Below are positions 6,922-16,144 of a stretch of DNA of 20,259 nt, piece by piece. Origin of the DNA: JBELHR01 sp042091275 (lineage in GTDB: Bacteria > Bacteroidota > Bacteroidia > Flavobacteriales > Flavobacteriaceae); contig JBELHR010000031.1 of the NCBI GenBank assembly GCA_042091275.1, positions 1 through 20,259 on the forward strand, given 5' to 3'. The translations under genes and the position numbers were made by a program. Numbering within the stretch: position 1 is the stretch's first letter; every line of letters starts with the position of its first letter. Under the pieces are notes generated by a model. It was not told the DNA's origin, did no database searches, and worked only from the letters and a program-made list of their open reading frames with translations.

Positions 6922-8121
6922 ATGACAGCAAACGAAGCTTTAGATATATTATGGATTGTAATTTGCGGAATACTTGTCTTCTTTATGCAAGCCGGATTTA
7001 CACTAGTAGAAACTGGATTCACCAGATCAAAAAATGCAGGTAATATAATTATGAAAAACCTAATGGACCTGGTTATCGGTTCCCTAGGATTCTGGTGTAT
7101 TGGATACACCATTATGTACGGTTCAGACATCGGAAACCTCATCGGTTCTCCCGAATTATTCTACGACAACAAAGAAGATATGCACAACCTGTTTTTCCAA
7201 ACGGTGTTTGCAGCAACCGCAGCAACAATTGTTTCGGGTGCAGTGGCAGGAAGAACCAAATTCACAACCTATATCCTATTTTCTTTATTTATGACCATCG
7301 CCATCTACCCTATTTCAGGTCACTGGGTATGGCAAGGAGAAGGATGGTTAACGGATCTTGGATTTGTAGATTTCGCGGGATCGACAGTAGTTCACTCTCT
7401 TGGAGGATGGGCTGGTCTGGTGGCCGCAATAATGATAGGTCCACGAATCGGAAAATACAAACACGGCAAATCTCAAGCCATTCCAGGTCACAACCTTTTA
7501 CTGGGATCCCTTGGAATCTTTATTCTTTGGTTAGGATGGTTTGGATTTAACGCAGGTTCTCAACTGGCTATTAGCGGAGAAAATGCAACGGCCGTTAGCG
7601 GAATTATAATCACTACAAATCTAGCAGCAGCCTCTGGAGCACTTGGAGCACTCATCATTACATGGATTCGATACAAAAAACCAGATCTTTCCATGACCCT
7701 AAACGGAGCGCTTGGTGGACTAGTTGGAATAACAGCAGGATGCGCAGCGGTCAGCAACGAAGGTGCTGCCATAATTGGACTAATCGCTGGTATCGTAGTA
7801 GTTTTCTCTATCGAATTTATCGATAAAAAACTAAAAATAGACGATCCTGTAGGAGCAGTATCTGTTCACGGAGTAGCAGGTGCCTTGGGAACAATCCTAG
7901 TAGGAGTATTTGCGACAGAAGGCGGACTATTATACGGAGGTGGATTTGAACTTTTAGGAGTTCAAGCTCTGGGAGTAGGTGCCTTTGCAGCCTGGTCCAT
8001 GAGCATGACCTTTGTACTGCTCTTTATTCTAAAGAAAACCATAGGACTTAGAGTAGATCAAAAAGAAGAAATCGAAGGCCTCGATATTCACGAACACGGG
8101 ATCGGAGTCTATAACGAGTAA
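6922..8121 (+). CDS. amtB: ammonium transporter (Amt)
   Basis: A 399-residue inner-membrane ammonium channel of the Amt/Mep/Rh family with about eleven membrane helices. Key residues can be placed: D150 (E. coli D160) and the pore twin histidines H158 in VVHSLGGWAG and H316 in SVHGVAGALG. The signature around residues 24-46 (AGFTLVETGFTRSKN) and the cytosolic tail (EEIEGLDIHEHGIGVY), which couples the subunits and contacts P-II, are present. Unlike E. coli AmtB there is no obvious cleavable signal peptide; the chain enters the first helix within a few residues. It is third in the porin-glnB-amtB operon and is closed by a strong hairpin terminator. GlnB-mediated inhibition when nitrogen is sufficient is expected from the family. 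Confidence 0.96.
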   Translation: MTANEALDILWIVICGILVFFMQAGFTLVETGFTRSKNAGNIIMKNLMDLVIGSLGFWCIGYTIMYGSDIGNLIGSPELFYDNKEDMHNLFFQTVFAATAATIVSGAVAGRTKFTTYILFSLFMTIAIYPISGHWVWQGEGWLTDLGFVDFAGSTVVHSLGGWAGLVAAIMIGPRIGKYKHGKSQAIPGHNLLLGSLGIFILWLGWFGFNAGSQLAISGENATAVSGIIITTNLAAASGALGALIITWIRYKKPDLSMTLNGALGGLVGITAGCAAVSNEGAAIIGLIAGIVVVFSIEFIDKKLKIDDPVGAVSVHGVAGALGTILVGVFATEGGLLYGGGFELLGVQALGVGAFAAWSMSMTFVLLFILKKTIGLRVDQKEEIEGLDIHEHGIGVYNE

Positions 8122-8139
8122 ACATCCCAAACAACAACT

Positions 8140-8178
8140 AAAGCCGTTAAAACTCCTGTTTTTACGGCTTTTTTATTT
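8140..8178 (+). terminator. Rho-independent terminator after amtB
   Basis: AAAGCCGT (8140-8147), T, AAAAC (8149-8153), loop TCCT, GTTTT (8158-8162), T, ACGGCTTT (8164-8171): a 13-pair stem with one T-T mismatch, running into a T-rich tail. It begins 18 bases after the amtB stop and separates the uptake operon from gltBD. Confidence 0.9.
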
Positions 8179-8240
8179 TGAATAAAATTTAATAATATCA
8201 GCGTTTAATCCATATCAACTTAAACGTTTTCGTTGTTTTA

Positions 8241-8272
8241 TTGTATTTTATTCATGAAAAAAGCTATTTTTG
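8241..8272 (+). promoter_or_regulatory. Bacteroidota sigma-ABfr-type promoter of gltBD
   Basis: TTG (8241-8243), a 21-base spacer, then TATTTTTG (8265-8272), an exact TAnnTTTG. Initiation would fall near 8278-8280, leaving a leader of about ten bases before the ATG at 8290. This is the best promoter match in the window, and together with the upstream terminator it makes gltBD a separate transcription unit. Confidence 0.65.
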
Positions 8273-8289
8273 TAGAAATACATTAATAG

Positions 8290-11200
8290 ATGGCAAAAGA
8301 CCTTTACCTTTCCGAATTTGAGCACGAAAACTGTGGAGCAGGATTTATCTGCAACCTAAATGGACACAAAACCAACAGTATTATACACGATGCCCTGAAC
8401 ATTTTAGTCAAACTAGAACACAGAGGAGGAGTGAGCTCAGATGGTATAACCGGAGATGGTGCTGGGATTTTATTAGATCTACCTCATCAGTTATTTCAAG
8501 AGACCTGTACTTTTTCTCTTCCAAAAGCCGATCAGTACGCAGTAGCAATGACTTTTTTACCAAAAAGCCCAAATCAAGGGAACTATTGTCAAAAAGTATT
8601 TGAAGATGCCATCGAACAAGAAAATTTAAAAATTCTTGGCTGGAGAGAAGTTCCGGTAAACTCCGATATTCTGGGGCCCATAGCTCTGGAGCAAGAACCT
8701 CAAATAAGACAGCTTTTTGTCGAGAGAACTGAGGATATTTCAGAACTCGATTTTACTACAAAACTATTTAGAGCTAGAAAAAAAACAGAGCACCGCATCG
8801 AGAAATCTAAACTCTCTCAACAAGGAAGCTTTTATGTATCTAGCTTTTCATCAAAGACCATTATATATAAGGGCATTATCAAACCCGAACACATAAGCAT
8901 CTATTTTCGCGACCTAACTGACGAGAGGTTAAAATCCAAATTGGCCATCGTTCACCAGCGCTTTTCCACAAACACATTACCCTCCTGGGATTTAGCACAG
9001 CCTTTTCGCTATATGTGTCAAAACGGAGAAATCAATACGCTTAGAGGAAATGTCAACCAGATGAATCTCCGCGAAAAATTGATTGAATCTAAAAATATTC
9101 AAGGGGATCTGGAAGATCTTTTTCCCACAATTTTAGCTGGCAAATCGGATTCTGCATCGATGGATATGGTAATTGAACTATTACTACTAACGGGTCGAAC
9201 ACTTCCCGAAGTTATGATGATGATGATTCCTGAAGCTTGGGAAAAAAACGAGCATATGTCAGATTCCAAAAGAGCTTTTTATCAGTTTCACGCCAATATT
9301 ATGGAAGCCTGGGATGGTCCTGCTTCTATACCTTTTACCGATGGACATTATTTGGGAGCAGTTTTGGACCGAAATGGTCTAAGACCTTCTCGTTATACCT
9401 TGACCAAAGACGGTGTTTTGGTAATGTCCTCTGAAATTGGAGTCTTAGATATAGAGGAAGACAATGTGGCCTACCACGGTAGACTGGAACCAGGAAAAAT
9501 GTTCTTAGTTGACATGGAGGCAGGACGTATCATTCAAGACGAGGAAATCAAAAGCGAAATCTGCTCCAAACAACCTTACAGAAAATGGCTGGAAGCCAAT
9601 CAACTGGAACTAAAAGACATTCCTTATAACTCAAACGCACCAGTAGAACCAGAAAACCTGCGTACCCGCCAAAGACTCTACAATTACACCATAGAGGAAA
9701 TTCAGGAACTCATTACTCCAATGGCACAAAAAGCAAAGGAAGCCTTGGGATCTATGGGTAACGACACCCCACTCGCGGTTCTATCGCATCAAAATCAACT
9801 TTTACCAAATTACTTTAAGCAATTGTTTGCCCAAGTAACCAACCCTCCACTCGATGGAATTAGAGAGGAGATCGTAACCGACCTCAGTTTATACTTAGGT
9901 CAAACCCAAAACATATTTGAGACCAGTTCCAAACAATGCCAAAAGCTTCATATCCAAAACCCCGTAATATCCAATGCAGATTTAGAAAAAATCAGACAGA
10001 TAGATCAAGAGGGCTTGCGAGCTGAGACACTAGAACTACTTTACAAAAAGTCCGGAGGAGTAAATGCTCTAGAAGCAAAACTCAAACAATTAATTCTGGA
10101 AATTGAACAGGCCGTACATAACGGAAAGACTCTTATTATTCTTTCGGATAGAGGATGCAAAAAAGGACTCGCTCCTATTCCACCCTTGTTGGCAACCTCA
10201 TTTTTGCACCACAGCCTAAAAGACAAGGCCATTCGCTCCAAATTTGATTTTATCATTGAATCTGCCGAACCGAGGGAGCCACACCATTTTGCCTGCCTAT
10301 TTGGTTATGGTGCTGCGGCGATAAACCCTTATATGGTCAATGAGATAATCCGTACCCAAGTGCAAGAGGGCTTTATCGAGAACCTAAACGAACAAGAAGC
10401 TGTAGAAAACTTCAATGCAGCCATCGGAAAGGGATTGTTAAAGATTATGAACAAAATAGGAATCTCCACACTAAACTCTTACCGTGGATCTCAAATATTT
10501 GAAATACTTGGGTTTCGCAAAGAATTTACCGAAGAGTATTTTCCAAACACACCCTCTCGAATCGGAGGTATCGGACTAAACGAAATAGAAAAAGAAATAG
10601 ACAAAAGGTATAGCTACGCTTTCCCTGACAATCTTATCAAAAATCGCCTTGGACTGCAAATCGGAGGGGATTACAGATGGAGAAGAAATGGAGAAAAACA
10701 CCTATTCAATCCGAATACCGTAGCTAAACTCCAACAAGCTGTCCGTCTAACCGATCAAGATAGCTATGATACTTATGCTCAATTGATCAACGATCAAAAC
10801 AAGCAAATCATGACCCTTAGAGGTATGATGGAATTTGACAACTTCGACCCAATTCCTTTGGACGAAGTAGAGCCTTGGACTGAAATTGTGAAGCGCTTTA
10901 AAACTGGCGCGATGAGCTATGGCTCAATTTCTCAGGAAGCTCACGAAAATCTTGCGATAGCAATGAACCGCTTAGGTGCAAAAAGCAACTCCGGAGAAGG
11001 AGGAGAAAACCCCGATCGTTTCGAAAAAGACGACAGTGGAAATCTCAGAAACTCAGCGATCAAACAAGTGGCTTCGGGAAGATTTGGCGTGAGCTCTCAC
11101 TACTTGACCAACGCGAAAGAAATTCAAATAAAAATGGCTCAAGGAGCCAAACCAGGAGAAGGTGGGCAACTACCGGGAGAAAAAGTATTGCCGTGGATTG

Positions 11201-12783
11201 CCAAGGCGCGAAACTCCACTCCTTTTGTAGGCTTAATATCCCCTCCACCCCATCACGACATTTATTCCATTGAGGATTTGGCTCAGCTTATCTACGATTT
11301 AAAAAACGCCAATCGCGAGGCGAGAATCAACGTAAAGCTAGTATCAGAAGTAGGTGTGGGAACCATAGCTGCCGGAGTCGCAAAAGCCAAAGCAGATGTA
11401 ATCCTTATTTCCGGATATGACGGCGGTACTGGAGCATCCCCGCTCACTTCCTTGAGACACACAGGTCTGCCATGGGAACTCGGACTTGCAGAAGCCCAAC
11501 AAACTTTGGTTAGAAACAAATTAAGAGGTCGTGTAAGTCTGGAATGTGACGGTCAATTAAAAACAGGTCGAGACGTCGCTATTGCAGCACTCCTCGGTGC
11601 GGAGGAATTTGGATTTGCGACTGCACCTCTAGTAGCTTCGGGTTGTATTATGATGCGAAAATGCCACCTCAACACTTGTCCTGTAGGAATTGCTACTCAA
11701 GATGAAAAATTGAGAGAAAATTTCAAAGGAACTCCAGAGCACGTTATCAACTTCTTTTACTTCCTAGCTCAAGAACTCCGAACGATTATGAGCGAGCTCG
11801 GTTTTAAAAACCTAGACGAAATGATAGGAAGGGTAGACAAATTAAACAGCAAAAAAGTGAGAGATCACTACAAGTCTAAGGGTATTGACCTCAACCCTAT
11901 ACTCTGCTCGGATCATCTAAAAGACAAAGAGGCCTTGAGAAAAATAAACGATCAAGATCACAATTTAGAACAGGTAATCGATAGACAAATAGTCAGTGAA
12001 GCTCACCCGGCCTTATACCTAAAACAAAAGCAAAGCTTGAGCTATAAAATACAGAATACGAATCGCTCTACTGGAGCTCTTCTATCCAATGAGATTTCTA
12101 AAATCTATGGAAAACAAGGTCTTCCAGAAGATACTTTAAATCTGAATTTCACAGGGAGTGCGGGACAAAGTTTTGGGGTTTTTGCTACCTCTGGAATTAC
12201 TTTAAACCTGAGAGGAAACGCCAATGACTATTTGGGAAAAGGACTTTCAGGAGCTAAAATAATAGTAAGACTCCCCGAAAAAAGCACACTTAGAGCTCAG
12301 GATAATATTATAATAGGTAATGTCTGTCTATTTGGAGCTACTGCAGGAAAAGCCTTTATCAATGGGCAAGCTGGAGAACGTTTTGCCGTTAGAAACTCGG
12401 GAGCAATAGCAGTTGTTGAGGGTATTGGAGACCACGGTTGTGAATATATGACCGGAGGCTATGTCCTGAATATAGGAGAGACTGGTAGAAATTTTGCCGC
12501 AGGAATGAGTGGTGGTATCGCTTATCTATACGACCCCGATAAAAGTATTCGAAAGACAAAAATAAACCTCGATAGTGTAGATATCGAATCCTTGGAACTA
12601 GAAGACAGAAGCAGAGCCTACAGCCTTCTGCACGAACATCGAGAAACAACATCAAGCGAATTAGCTGGAGAGATAATGTCGGATTGGGAAAATGAAATTG
12701 GAAACTTTATCAAGATCATGCCGAGAGAATATAAAATCGCATTAGAACGAATCAAAAAAGAGAGCTTAGTATGGGAAAAATAG
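8290..12783 (+). CDS. gltB: glutamate synthase (NADPH) large subunit
   Basis: A 1497-residue alpha subunit of GOGAT: glutamine + 2-oxoglutarate + reductant gives two glutamates. Domains in order: a class II glutamine amidotransferase with a short propeptide (14 residues) before the catalytic Cys15 in ENCGAGF, to about residue 430; a central domain at about 460-750; the FMN-binding synthase barrel at about 810-1190 (ISGYDGGTGASPL, LRHTGLPWELG); and the GXGXG beta-helix at about 1285-1425. The 3Fe-4S cysteines are C1119, C1125 and C1130 in CIMMRKCHLNTC. Length is close to E. coli GltB (about 1486 mature). No frameshift or missing motif was seen. Its last 13 bases overlap gltD, as expected for a coupled pair making one enzyme. 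It has its own promoter. Confidence 0.97.
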   Translation: MAKDLYLSEFEHENCGAGFICNLNGHKTNSIIHDALNILVKLEHRGGVSSDGITGDGAGILLDLPHQLFQETCTFSLPKADQYAVAMTFLPKSPNQGNYCQKVFEDAIEQENLKILGWREVPVNSDILGPIALEQEPQIRQLFVERTEDISELDFTTKLFRARKKTEHRIEKSKLSQQGSFYVSSFSSKTIIYKGIIKPEHISIYFRDLTDERLKSKLAIVHQRFSTNTLPSWDLAQPFRYMCQNGEINTLRGNVNQMNLREKLIESKNIQGDLEDLFPTILAGKSDSASMDMVIELLLLTGRTLPEVMMMMIPEAWEKNEHMSDSKRAFYQFHANIMEAWDGPASIPFTDGHYLGAVLDRNGLRPSRYTLTKDGVLVMSSEIGVLDIEEDNVAYHGRLEPGKMFLVDMEAGRIIQDEEIKSEICSKQPYRKWLEANQLELKDIPYNSNAPVEPENLRTRQRLYNYTIEEIQELITPMAQKAKEALGSMGNDTPLAVLSHQNQLLPNYFKQLFAQVTNPPLDGIREEIVTDLSLYLGQTQNIFETSSKQCQKLHIQNPVISNADLEKIRQIDQEGLRAETLELLYKKSGGVNALEAKLKQLILEIEQAVHNGKTLIILSDRGCKKGLAPIPPLLATSFLHHSLKDKAIRSKFDFIIESAEPREPHHFACLFGYGAAAINPYMVNEIIRTQVQEGFIENLNEQEAVENFNAAIGKGLLKIMNKIGISTLNSYRGSQIFEILGFRKEFTEEYFPNTPSRIGGIGLNEIEKEIDKRYSYAFPDNLIKNRLGLQIGGDYRWRRNGEKHLFNPNTVAKLQQAVRLTDQDSYDTYAQLINDQNKQIMTLRGMMEFDNFDPIPLDEVEPWTEIVKRFKTGAMSYGSISQEAHENLAIAMNRLGAKSNSGEGGENPDRFEKDDSGNLRNSAIKQVASGRFGVSSHYLTNAKEIQIKMAQGAKPGEGGQLPGEKVLPWIAKARNSTPFVGLISPPPHHDIYSIEDLAQLIYDLKNANREARINVKLVSEVGVGTIAAGVAKAKADVILISGYDGGTGASPLTSLRHTGLPWELGLAEAQQTLVRNKLRGRVSLECDGQLKTGRDVAIAALLGAEEFGFATAPLVASGCIMMRKCHLNTCPVGIATQDEKLRENFKGTPEHVINFFYFLAQELRTIMSELGFKNLDEMIGRVDKLNSKKVRDHYKSKGIDLNPILCSDHLKDKEALRKINDQDHNLEQVIDRQIVSEAHPALYLKQKQSLSYKIQNTNRSTGALLSNEISKIYGKQGLPEDTLNLNFTGSAGQSFGVFATSGITLNLRGNANDYLGKGLSGAKIIVRLPEKSTLRAQDNIIIGNVCLFGATAGKAFINGQAGERFAVRNSGAIAVVEGIGDHGCEYMTGGYVLNIGETGRNFAAGMSGGIAYLYDPDKSIRKTKINLDSVDIESLELEDRSRAYSLLHEHRETTSSELAGEIMSDWENEIGNFIKIMPREYKIALERIKKESLVWEK

Positions 12784-14219
12784 ATGGATTTAGAGAGTTT
12801 GACCGAAAGGTAGAACAAGAAATAGCAGTAGAGTCGAGAATAAAGTCTTTTGATGAATTCACCTTAAAAATGAAGGAAACAGAGCTCACCAAACAAGGAT
12901 CGCGATGTATGGATTGCGGTATTCCTTTTTGTCACAGCGCTTGTCCTTTGGGAAATCTGATTCCAGATTTTAACCATATGGTTCACCAAAAAGAATGGCA
13001 AAAAGCAGCTTGGATCTTGCACTCCACAAATAACTTCCCAGAATTTACGGGAAGACTCTGCCCGGCACCATGTGAAAAATCTTGTGTTCTGGGAATCAAC
13101 AGCGACCCTGTTGCTATTGAAACCCTAGAAAAGAACATCGTTGAAAAAGCTTTTGAAAACGGATGGATAAAGGCTCAAAAACCATCCACTGTATCCGGAA
13201 AAAGTGTCGCTGTAGTTGGATCGGGACCATCTGGACTAGCTGCTGCCCAACAATTAAATAGAGCTGGACACAAGGTAGTAGTATACGAAAAAGCGGAAAA
13301 AGCAGGAGGACTGTTGCGCTATGGGATACCCAACTTCAAGCTCGACAAGAGTATAATCGACAGAAGACTTGCTATACTCGAAGAAGAGGGAATTGAATTT
13401 AAGTTCAATGCTAATGTCGGTGAGAATATCTCCAAAAAAGAAATGGACGCTTTCGACGCAGTACTTTTATGTGGCGGTGCAGAAAAATCTCGAGATCTTC
13501 CCAACCTGAAATCTGGACAAGGAATACACCAAGCAATGGATTTTCTCACAGAACAAACCAAAGCTTTGGAGCAAAAAAGAACCAAACTTTCCATAGATGC
13601 CAAAGGTAAAAATGTGATTGTAATAGGAGGTGGAGATACGGGATCCGATTGTATTGGTACCGCCAATCGTCAAAATGCAGCATCGGTGACTTCTTTTGAA
13701 ATCATGCCTAAGGCTCCCAAAGATCGAAGCCCCTCTACTCCATGGCCGTTTTGGCCTCTTCAATTCAAAGAATCCTCTTCTCACCGCGAGGGTTGTGATC
13801 AAAATTGGTTGATTAGTGCAAAATCTGCGATAAGAGACAAAAACGGAACCCTTACTGCTTTGGAAACGGTTAAAGTAGAATGGATTCTTAACAATGGAAA
13901 ACGAGAACTCAAAGAAATAGAAGGCAGTCAACAAATCTGGCCTTGTGATATGGTTTTCTTAGCACTAGGTTTTACAGGACCTCAAAAAATATTGTCCGAA
14001 ACTTTCGACATACCGACAAACGCAAGAGGCAACTATGTAACTGAAAATTATCGCGTTGGCGAGACAAAAGTGTTTTCTGCCGGCGACATGAGACGAGGGC
14101 AATCCCTTATTGTTTGGGCAATTGCCGAGGGAAGAGAAGCAGCCAAAGCCATAGATAGCTATTTGATGAACAAAAGCGACCTCTCTTCCAAAGGAAAAGG
14201 CGATCTCTTAAGCGCTTAA
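12771..14219 (+). CDS. gltD: glutamate synthase small subunit
   Basis: A 482-residue beta subunit of GOGAT, which takes electrons from NAD(P)H to FAD and passes them through 4Fe-4S clusters to GltB. The N-terminal cluster cysteines are C46, C49, C54, C58 (CMDCGIPFCHSACPLG) and C97, C101, C105 (CPAPCEKSC). The FAD-binding motif GSGPSG is at 150-155, followed by GGLLRYGIPNFKLDK. The second dinucleotide motif GGGDTG is at 286-291, and the FAD end motif FSAGDMRRGQSLIVWAI is near the C-terminus. Length matches the family (about 470-490). It starts inside gltB (13 bp overlap). Its stop overlaps the stop of the convergent purC gene within a 12 bp palindrome. NADPH versus NADH use is not determined. 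Confidence 0.96.
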   Translation: MGKIDGFREFDRKVEQEIAVESRIKSFDEFTLKMKETELTKQGSRCMDCGIPFCHSACPLGNLIPDFNHMVHQKEWQKAAWILHSTNNFPEFTGRLCPAPCEKSCVLGINSDPVAIETLEKNIVEKAFENGWIKAQKPSTVSGKSVAVVGSGPSGLAAAQQLNRAGHKVVVYEKAEKAGGLLRYGIPNFKLDKSIIDRRLAILEEEGIEFKFNANVGENISKKEMDAFDAVLLCGGAEKSRDLPNLKSGQGIHQAMDFLTEQTKALEQKRTKLSIDAKGKNVIVIGGGDTGSDCIGTANRQNAASVTSFEIMPKAPKDRSPSTPWPFWPLQFKESSSHREGCDQNWLISAKSAIRDKNGTLTALETVKVEWILNNGKRELKEIEGSQQIWPCDMVFLALGFTGPQKILSETFDIPTNARGNYVTENYRVGETKVFSAGDMRRGQSLIVWAIAEGREAAKAIDSYLMNKSDLSSKGKGDLLSA

Positions 14220-14232
14220 ATCTTTAAGAGAT
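14203..14232. terminator. inverted repeat at the gltD/purC convergence, possible bidirectional hairpin
   Basis: ATCTCTTAA (14203-14211) and TTAAGAGAT (14224-14232) are perfect 9-base inverted repeats with a 12-base loop; inside lies the palindrome TTAAGCGCTTAA (14208-14219), which holds both stop codons. Position suggests termination for both genes, but neither side has a proper T-run, so intrinsic termination is uncertain. Confidence 0.35.
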
Positions 14233-15167
14233 TGCTCTACATTTTGATGGATGCGATTATCCAGATCACTCAAGTCCCCTTTTTGAAAGGAGTCTCCAGT
14301 GATTTGCTCGAATAACTCGATATAGCGATTGGAAATCTCTGTGATTTTCTCCTCGCTGATTTCGGGAATTTGCTGACCTTCTAAACCTTGAAATCCATTT
14401 GAAATCAACCATTGTCGAACAAACTCTTTGGACAGTTGTTTTTGAGGCAATCCGCTATCAAAAAGGTCTTGATAAGTATTTTGATAAAAATATCTCGAGG
14501 AATCTGGAGTGTGAATTTCATCGATTACCACGATTTTTCCTTGAGGAGTTTTTCCAAATTCGTATTTAGTATCTACTAAAATAAGTCCCTTGTCGGCAGC
14601 CAACTCCGTACCTCTTTGAAAGAGTTTTCGAGTATAGTCTTCCAACACTAAGTAATCCGCTTCATCCACAATTCCTTGCTTGAGAATTTCTTCACGGGAA
14701 ATATCTTCGTCATGCGTTCCGACATCTGCTTTGGTTGTCGGAGTAATAATTGGAGTATCAAACTTTTGGTTTTCCTTCATACCATCGGGAAGGGCAACTC
14801 CACAAAGCACGCGTTTACCGCTTCTATACTCTCTCCAGGCGTGACCAGTCAAGTAGGCTCTAATAACCATCTCTACCTTAAAAGGTTCGCATTTGTGACC
14901 GATAGTAACATTTGGATCCGGAACAGACAATACCCAATTTGGAACAATATCCTCCGTAGCCGCGAGCATCTTGGATGCAATCTGATTTAGAATCTGACCT
15001 TTAAAAGGAATTTGTTTTGGCATGATAACATCAAAAGCGGAGAGGCGATCGGAGGCGATCATAACCATATACTTGTCCTCAATATTGTAAACCTCTCTAA
15101 CCTTTCCCTTGTAAATAGACTTTTGACCAGAGAAATTAAAATTTGTATCGTTGATTGTTCCTTGCAT
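14208..15167 (-). CDS. purC: phosphoribosylaminoimidazole-succinocarboxamide synthase (SAICAR synthetase)
   Basis: A 319-residue enzyme of de novo purine synthesis: CAIR + aspartate + ATP gives SAICAR. Motifs are KGKVREVYNIEDKYMVMIAS (the ATP-binding Gly/Lys loop and strand), DRLSAFDVIMP, the substrate region VEMVIRAYLTGHAWREY, DEDIS, and LVDTKYEFGK followed by a DEIHTPDSSRY segment that carries the nucleotide-binding Asp. It is of the longer type (about 300 residues, as in yeast) rather than the short E. coli type (237). The frame is open 10 codons further upstream, to 15197, but that start lies inside phoH; the Met at 15167, one base after the phoH stop (TAATATG), is preferred. Second gene of a phoH-purC unit; convergent with gltD. 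Confidence 0.95.
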   Translation of the reverse strand: MQGTINDTNFNFSGQKSIYKGKVREVYNIEDKYMVMIASDRLSAFDVIMPKQIPFKGQILNQIASKMLAATEDIVPNWVLSVPDPNVTIGHKCEPFKVEMVIRAYLTGHAWREYRSGKRVLCGVALPDGMKENQKFDTPIITPTTKADVGTHDEDISREEILKQGIVDEADYLVLEDYTRKLFQRGTELAADKGLILVDTKYEFGKTPQGKIVVIDEIHTPDSSRYFYQNTYQDLFDSGLPQKQLSKEFVRQWLISNGFQGLEGQQIPEISEEKITEISNRYIELFEQITGDSFQKGDLSDLDNRIHQNVEQSLKDLSA

Positions 15168-15168
15168 A

Positions 15169-16116
15169 TTATTCTGTTTCAATGCTTTTGTAAGCACTTA
15201 TTATTTGCTTTACTAATTTATGTCTTATTACATCTTTATCATCGAGATGCACAAAGCTAATACCCTTTACACTCTTTAGAGTGAGCAAAGCTTCTTTCAA
15301 TCCTGAAATCTGTCTCGGAGGTAAATCTATTTGCCCTGGATCTCCAGTGACTATGAATTTCGCGCTTGGCCCCATTCGTGTCAAAAACATTTTCATTTGG
15401 GAATGGGTGGTATTTTGCGCTTCGTCTAGGATAACAAAGGCATTGTCCAAAGTCCTACCTCTCATAAAGGCCAGAGGAGCAATCTCAATAGTTCCTTTTT
15501 CGATAAAACTCATCAGACGTTCGTGAGGAATCATATCTCTCAAGGCGTCGTAAAGCGGTTGCATATAAGGATCTAGCTTTTCCTTCATGTCTCCTGGTAA
15601 AAAACCGAGCTTTTCTCCAGATTCTACTGCGGGACGAGTCAATACGATTCGCTTTACTTCACGTTCTTTTAGTGCGCGCACCGCGAGAGCCACTGCAGTA
15701 TAGGTCTTTCCCGTACCAGCCGGACCAATGGCAAAAAGCATGTCGTTTTTGGACATGGCCTGAACCATTTTTCTCTGATTTAAGGTTTTGGCTTTTACTC
15801 GTAATCCACCAACTCCGTGAACCAGTATCTCATCACTGGACTTTGCACTTAACATGGACTTTCCATCTTCCATCAAAAGTCTTTCAATACTATTTTCGTC
15901 CAACTTATTGTAACGCGTATAGTATTTGACGAGCATCTCAAATCGCTTTTCAAATTCATCTAAAATCTCTGGTTCTCCAAATACTTTTACCTTGGATCCC
16001 CTAGCTACCACTTTGAGCTTTGGAAAAAAAGCTTTGATCTGACTTAGGTTCCTGTTTTCAGGACCAAAAAAATCTGCCACATCAATTTCGGAAAGGGTTA
16101 TAATTCGCTCGTTCAA
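15169..16116 (-). CDS. phoH: PhoH family ATPase (YbeZ-like), TTG start
   Basis: A 315-residue cytosolic P-loop ATPase of the PhoH/YbeZ family, thought to act on RNA together with the RNase YbeY. The N-terminal third (1-110) is the small domain typical of the family. The ATPase core has Walker A GPAGTGKT (131-138), the VLTRPAVESGEKLGFLPGD stretch (158-176), Walker B with FVILDEAQN (227-235) and the VTGDPGQIDLP motif (256-266). The start codon is TTG (16116-16114); the upstream frame reaches a stop at about 36 bases with no ATG or GTG, and the translation from TTG gives MNERIITLSEIDVADFFGP, a normal family start. purC follows after one base. The gene is divergent from the DUF62 gene (84 bases between starts). 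Confidence 0.93.
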   Translation of the reverse strand: MNERIITLSEIDVADFFGPENRNLSQIKAFFPKLKVVARGSKVKVFGEPEILDEFEKRFEMLVKYYTRYNKLDENSIERLLMEDGKSMLSAKSSDEILVHGVGGLRVKAKTLNQRKMVQAMSKNDMLFAIGPAGTGKTYTAVALAVRALKEREVKRIVLTRPAVESGEKLGFLPGDMKEKLDPYMQPLYDALRDMIPHERLMSFIEKGTIEIAPLAFMRGRTLDNAFVILDEAQNTTHSQMKMFLTRMGPSAKFIVTGDPGQIDLPPRQISGLKEALLTLKSVKGISFVHLDDKDVIRHKLVKQIISAYKSIETE

Positions 16117-16131
16117 AAAGATTATTTTAGT

Positions 16132-16139
16132 TAGATTTG
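16132..16139 (+). promoter_or_regulatory. -7-like element (TAGATTTG) toward the DUF62-gldFG run
   Basis: TAGATTTG fits TAnnTTTG exactly and is 61 bases before the ATG at 16201. No TTG is seen at the usual distance upstream. It faces the oppositely oriented element at 16145-16152, so the two would compete for polymerase. Confidence 0.35.
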
Positions 16140-16144
16140 TGAAG

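Noticed and set aside
7095..7550. Frame of 151 codons overlapping amtB on the same strand
   Set aside because: amtB is intact through this region with all pore residues. The alternative frame has the composition of an out-of-frame read.
8179..8240. Possible riboswitch or small RNA between the amtB terminator and the gltB promoter
   Set aside because: The region is short and AT-rich with no stable pairing or conserved riboswitch core that I could see, and the predicted gltB leader is only about ten bases.
13467..13934. Open frame of 155 codons on the minus strand inside gltD
   Set aside because: It covers the NADPH-binding region of gltD in antisense. The translation is Phe/Arg/Ser-rich low-quality sequence with no family resemblance.
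15168..15197. Upstream 10-codon extension of purC into phoH
   Set aside because: The extension is the end of phoH read in another frame. The Met at 15167 sits one base after the phoH stop and starts the normal family N-terminus.
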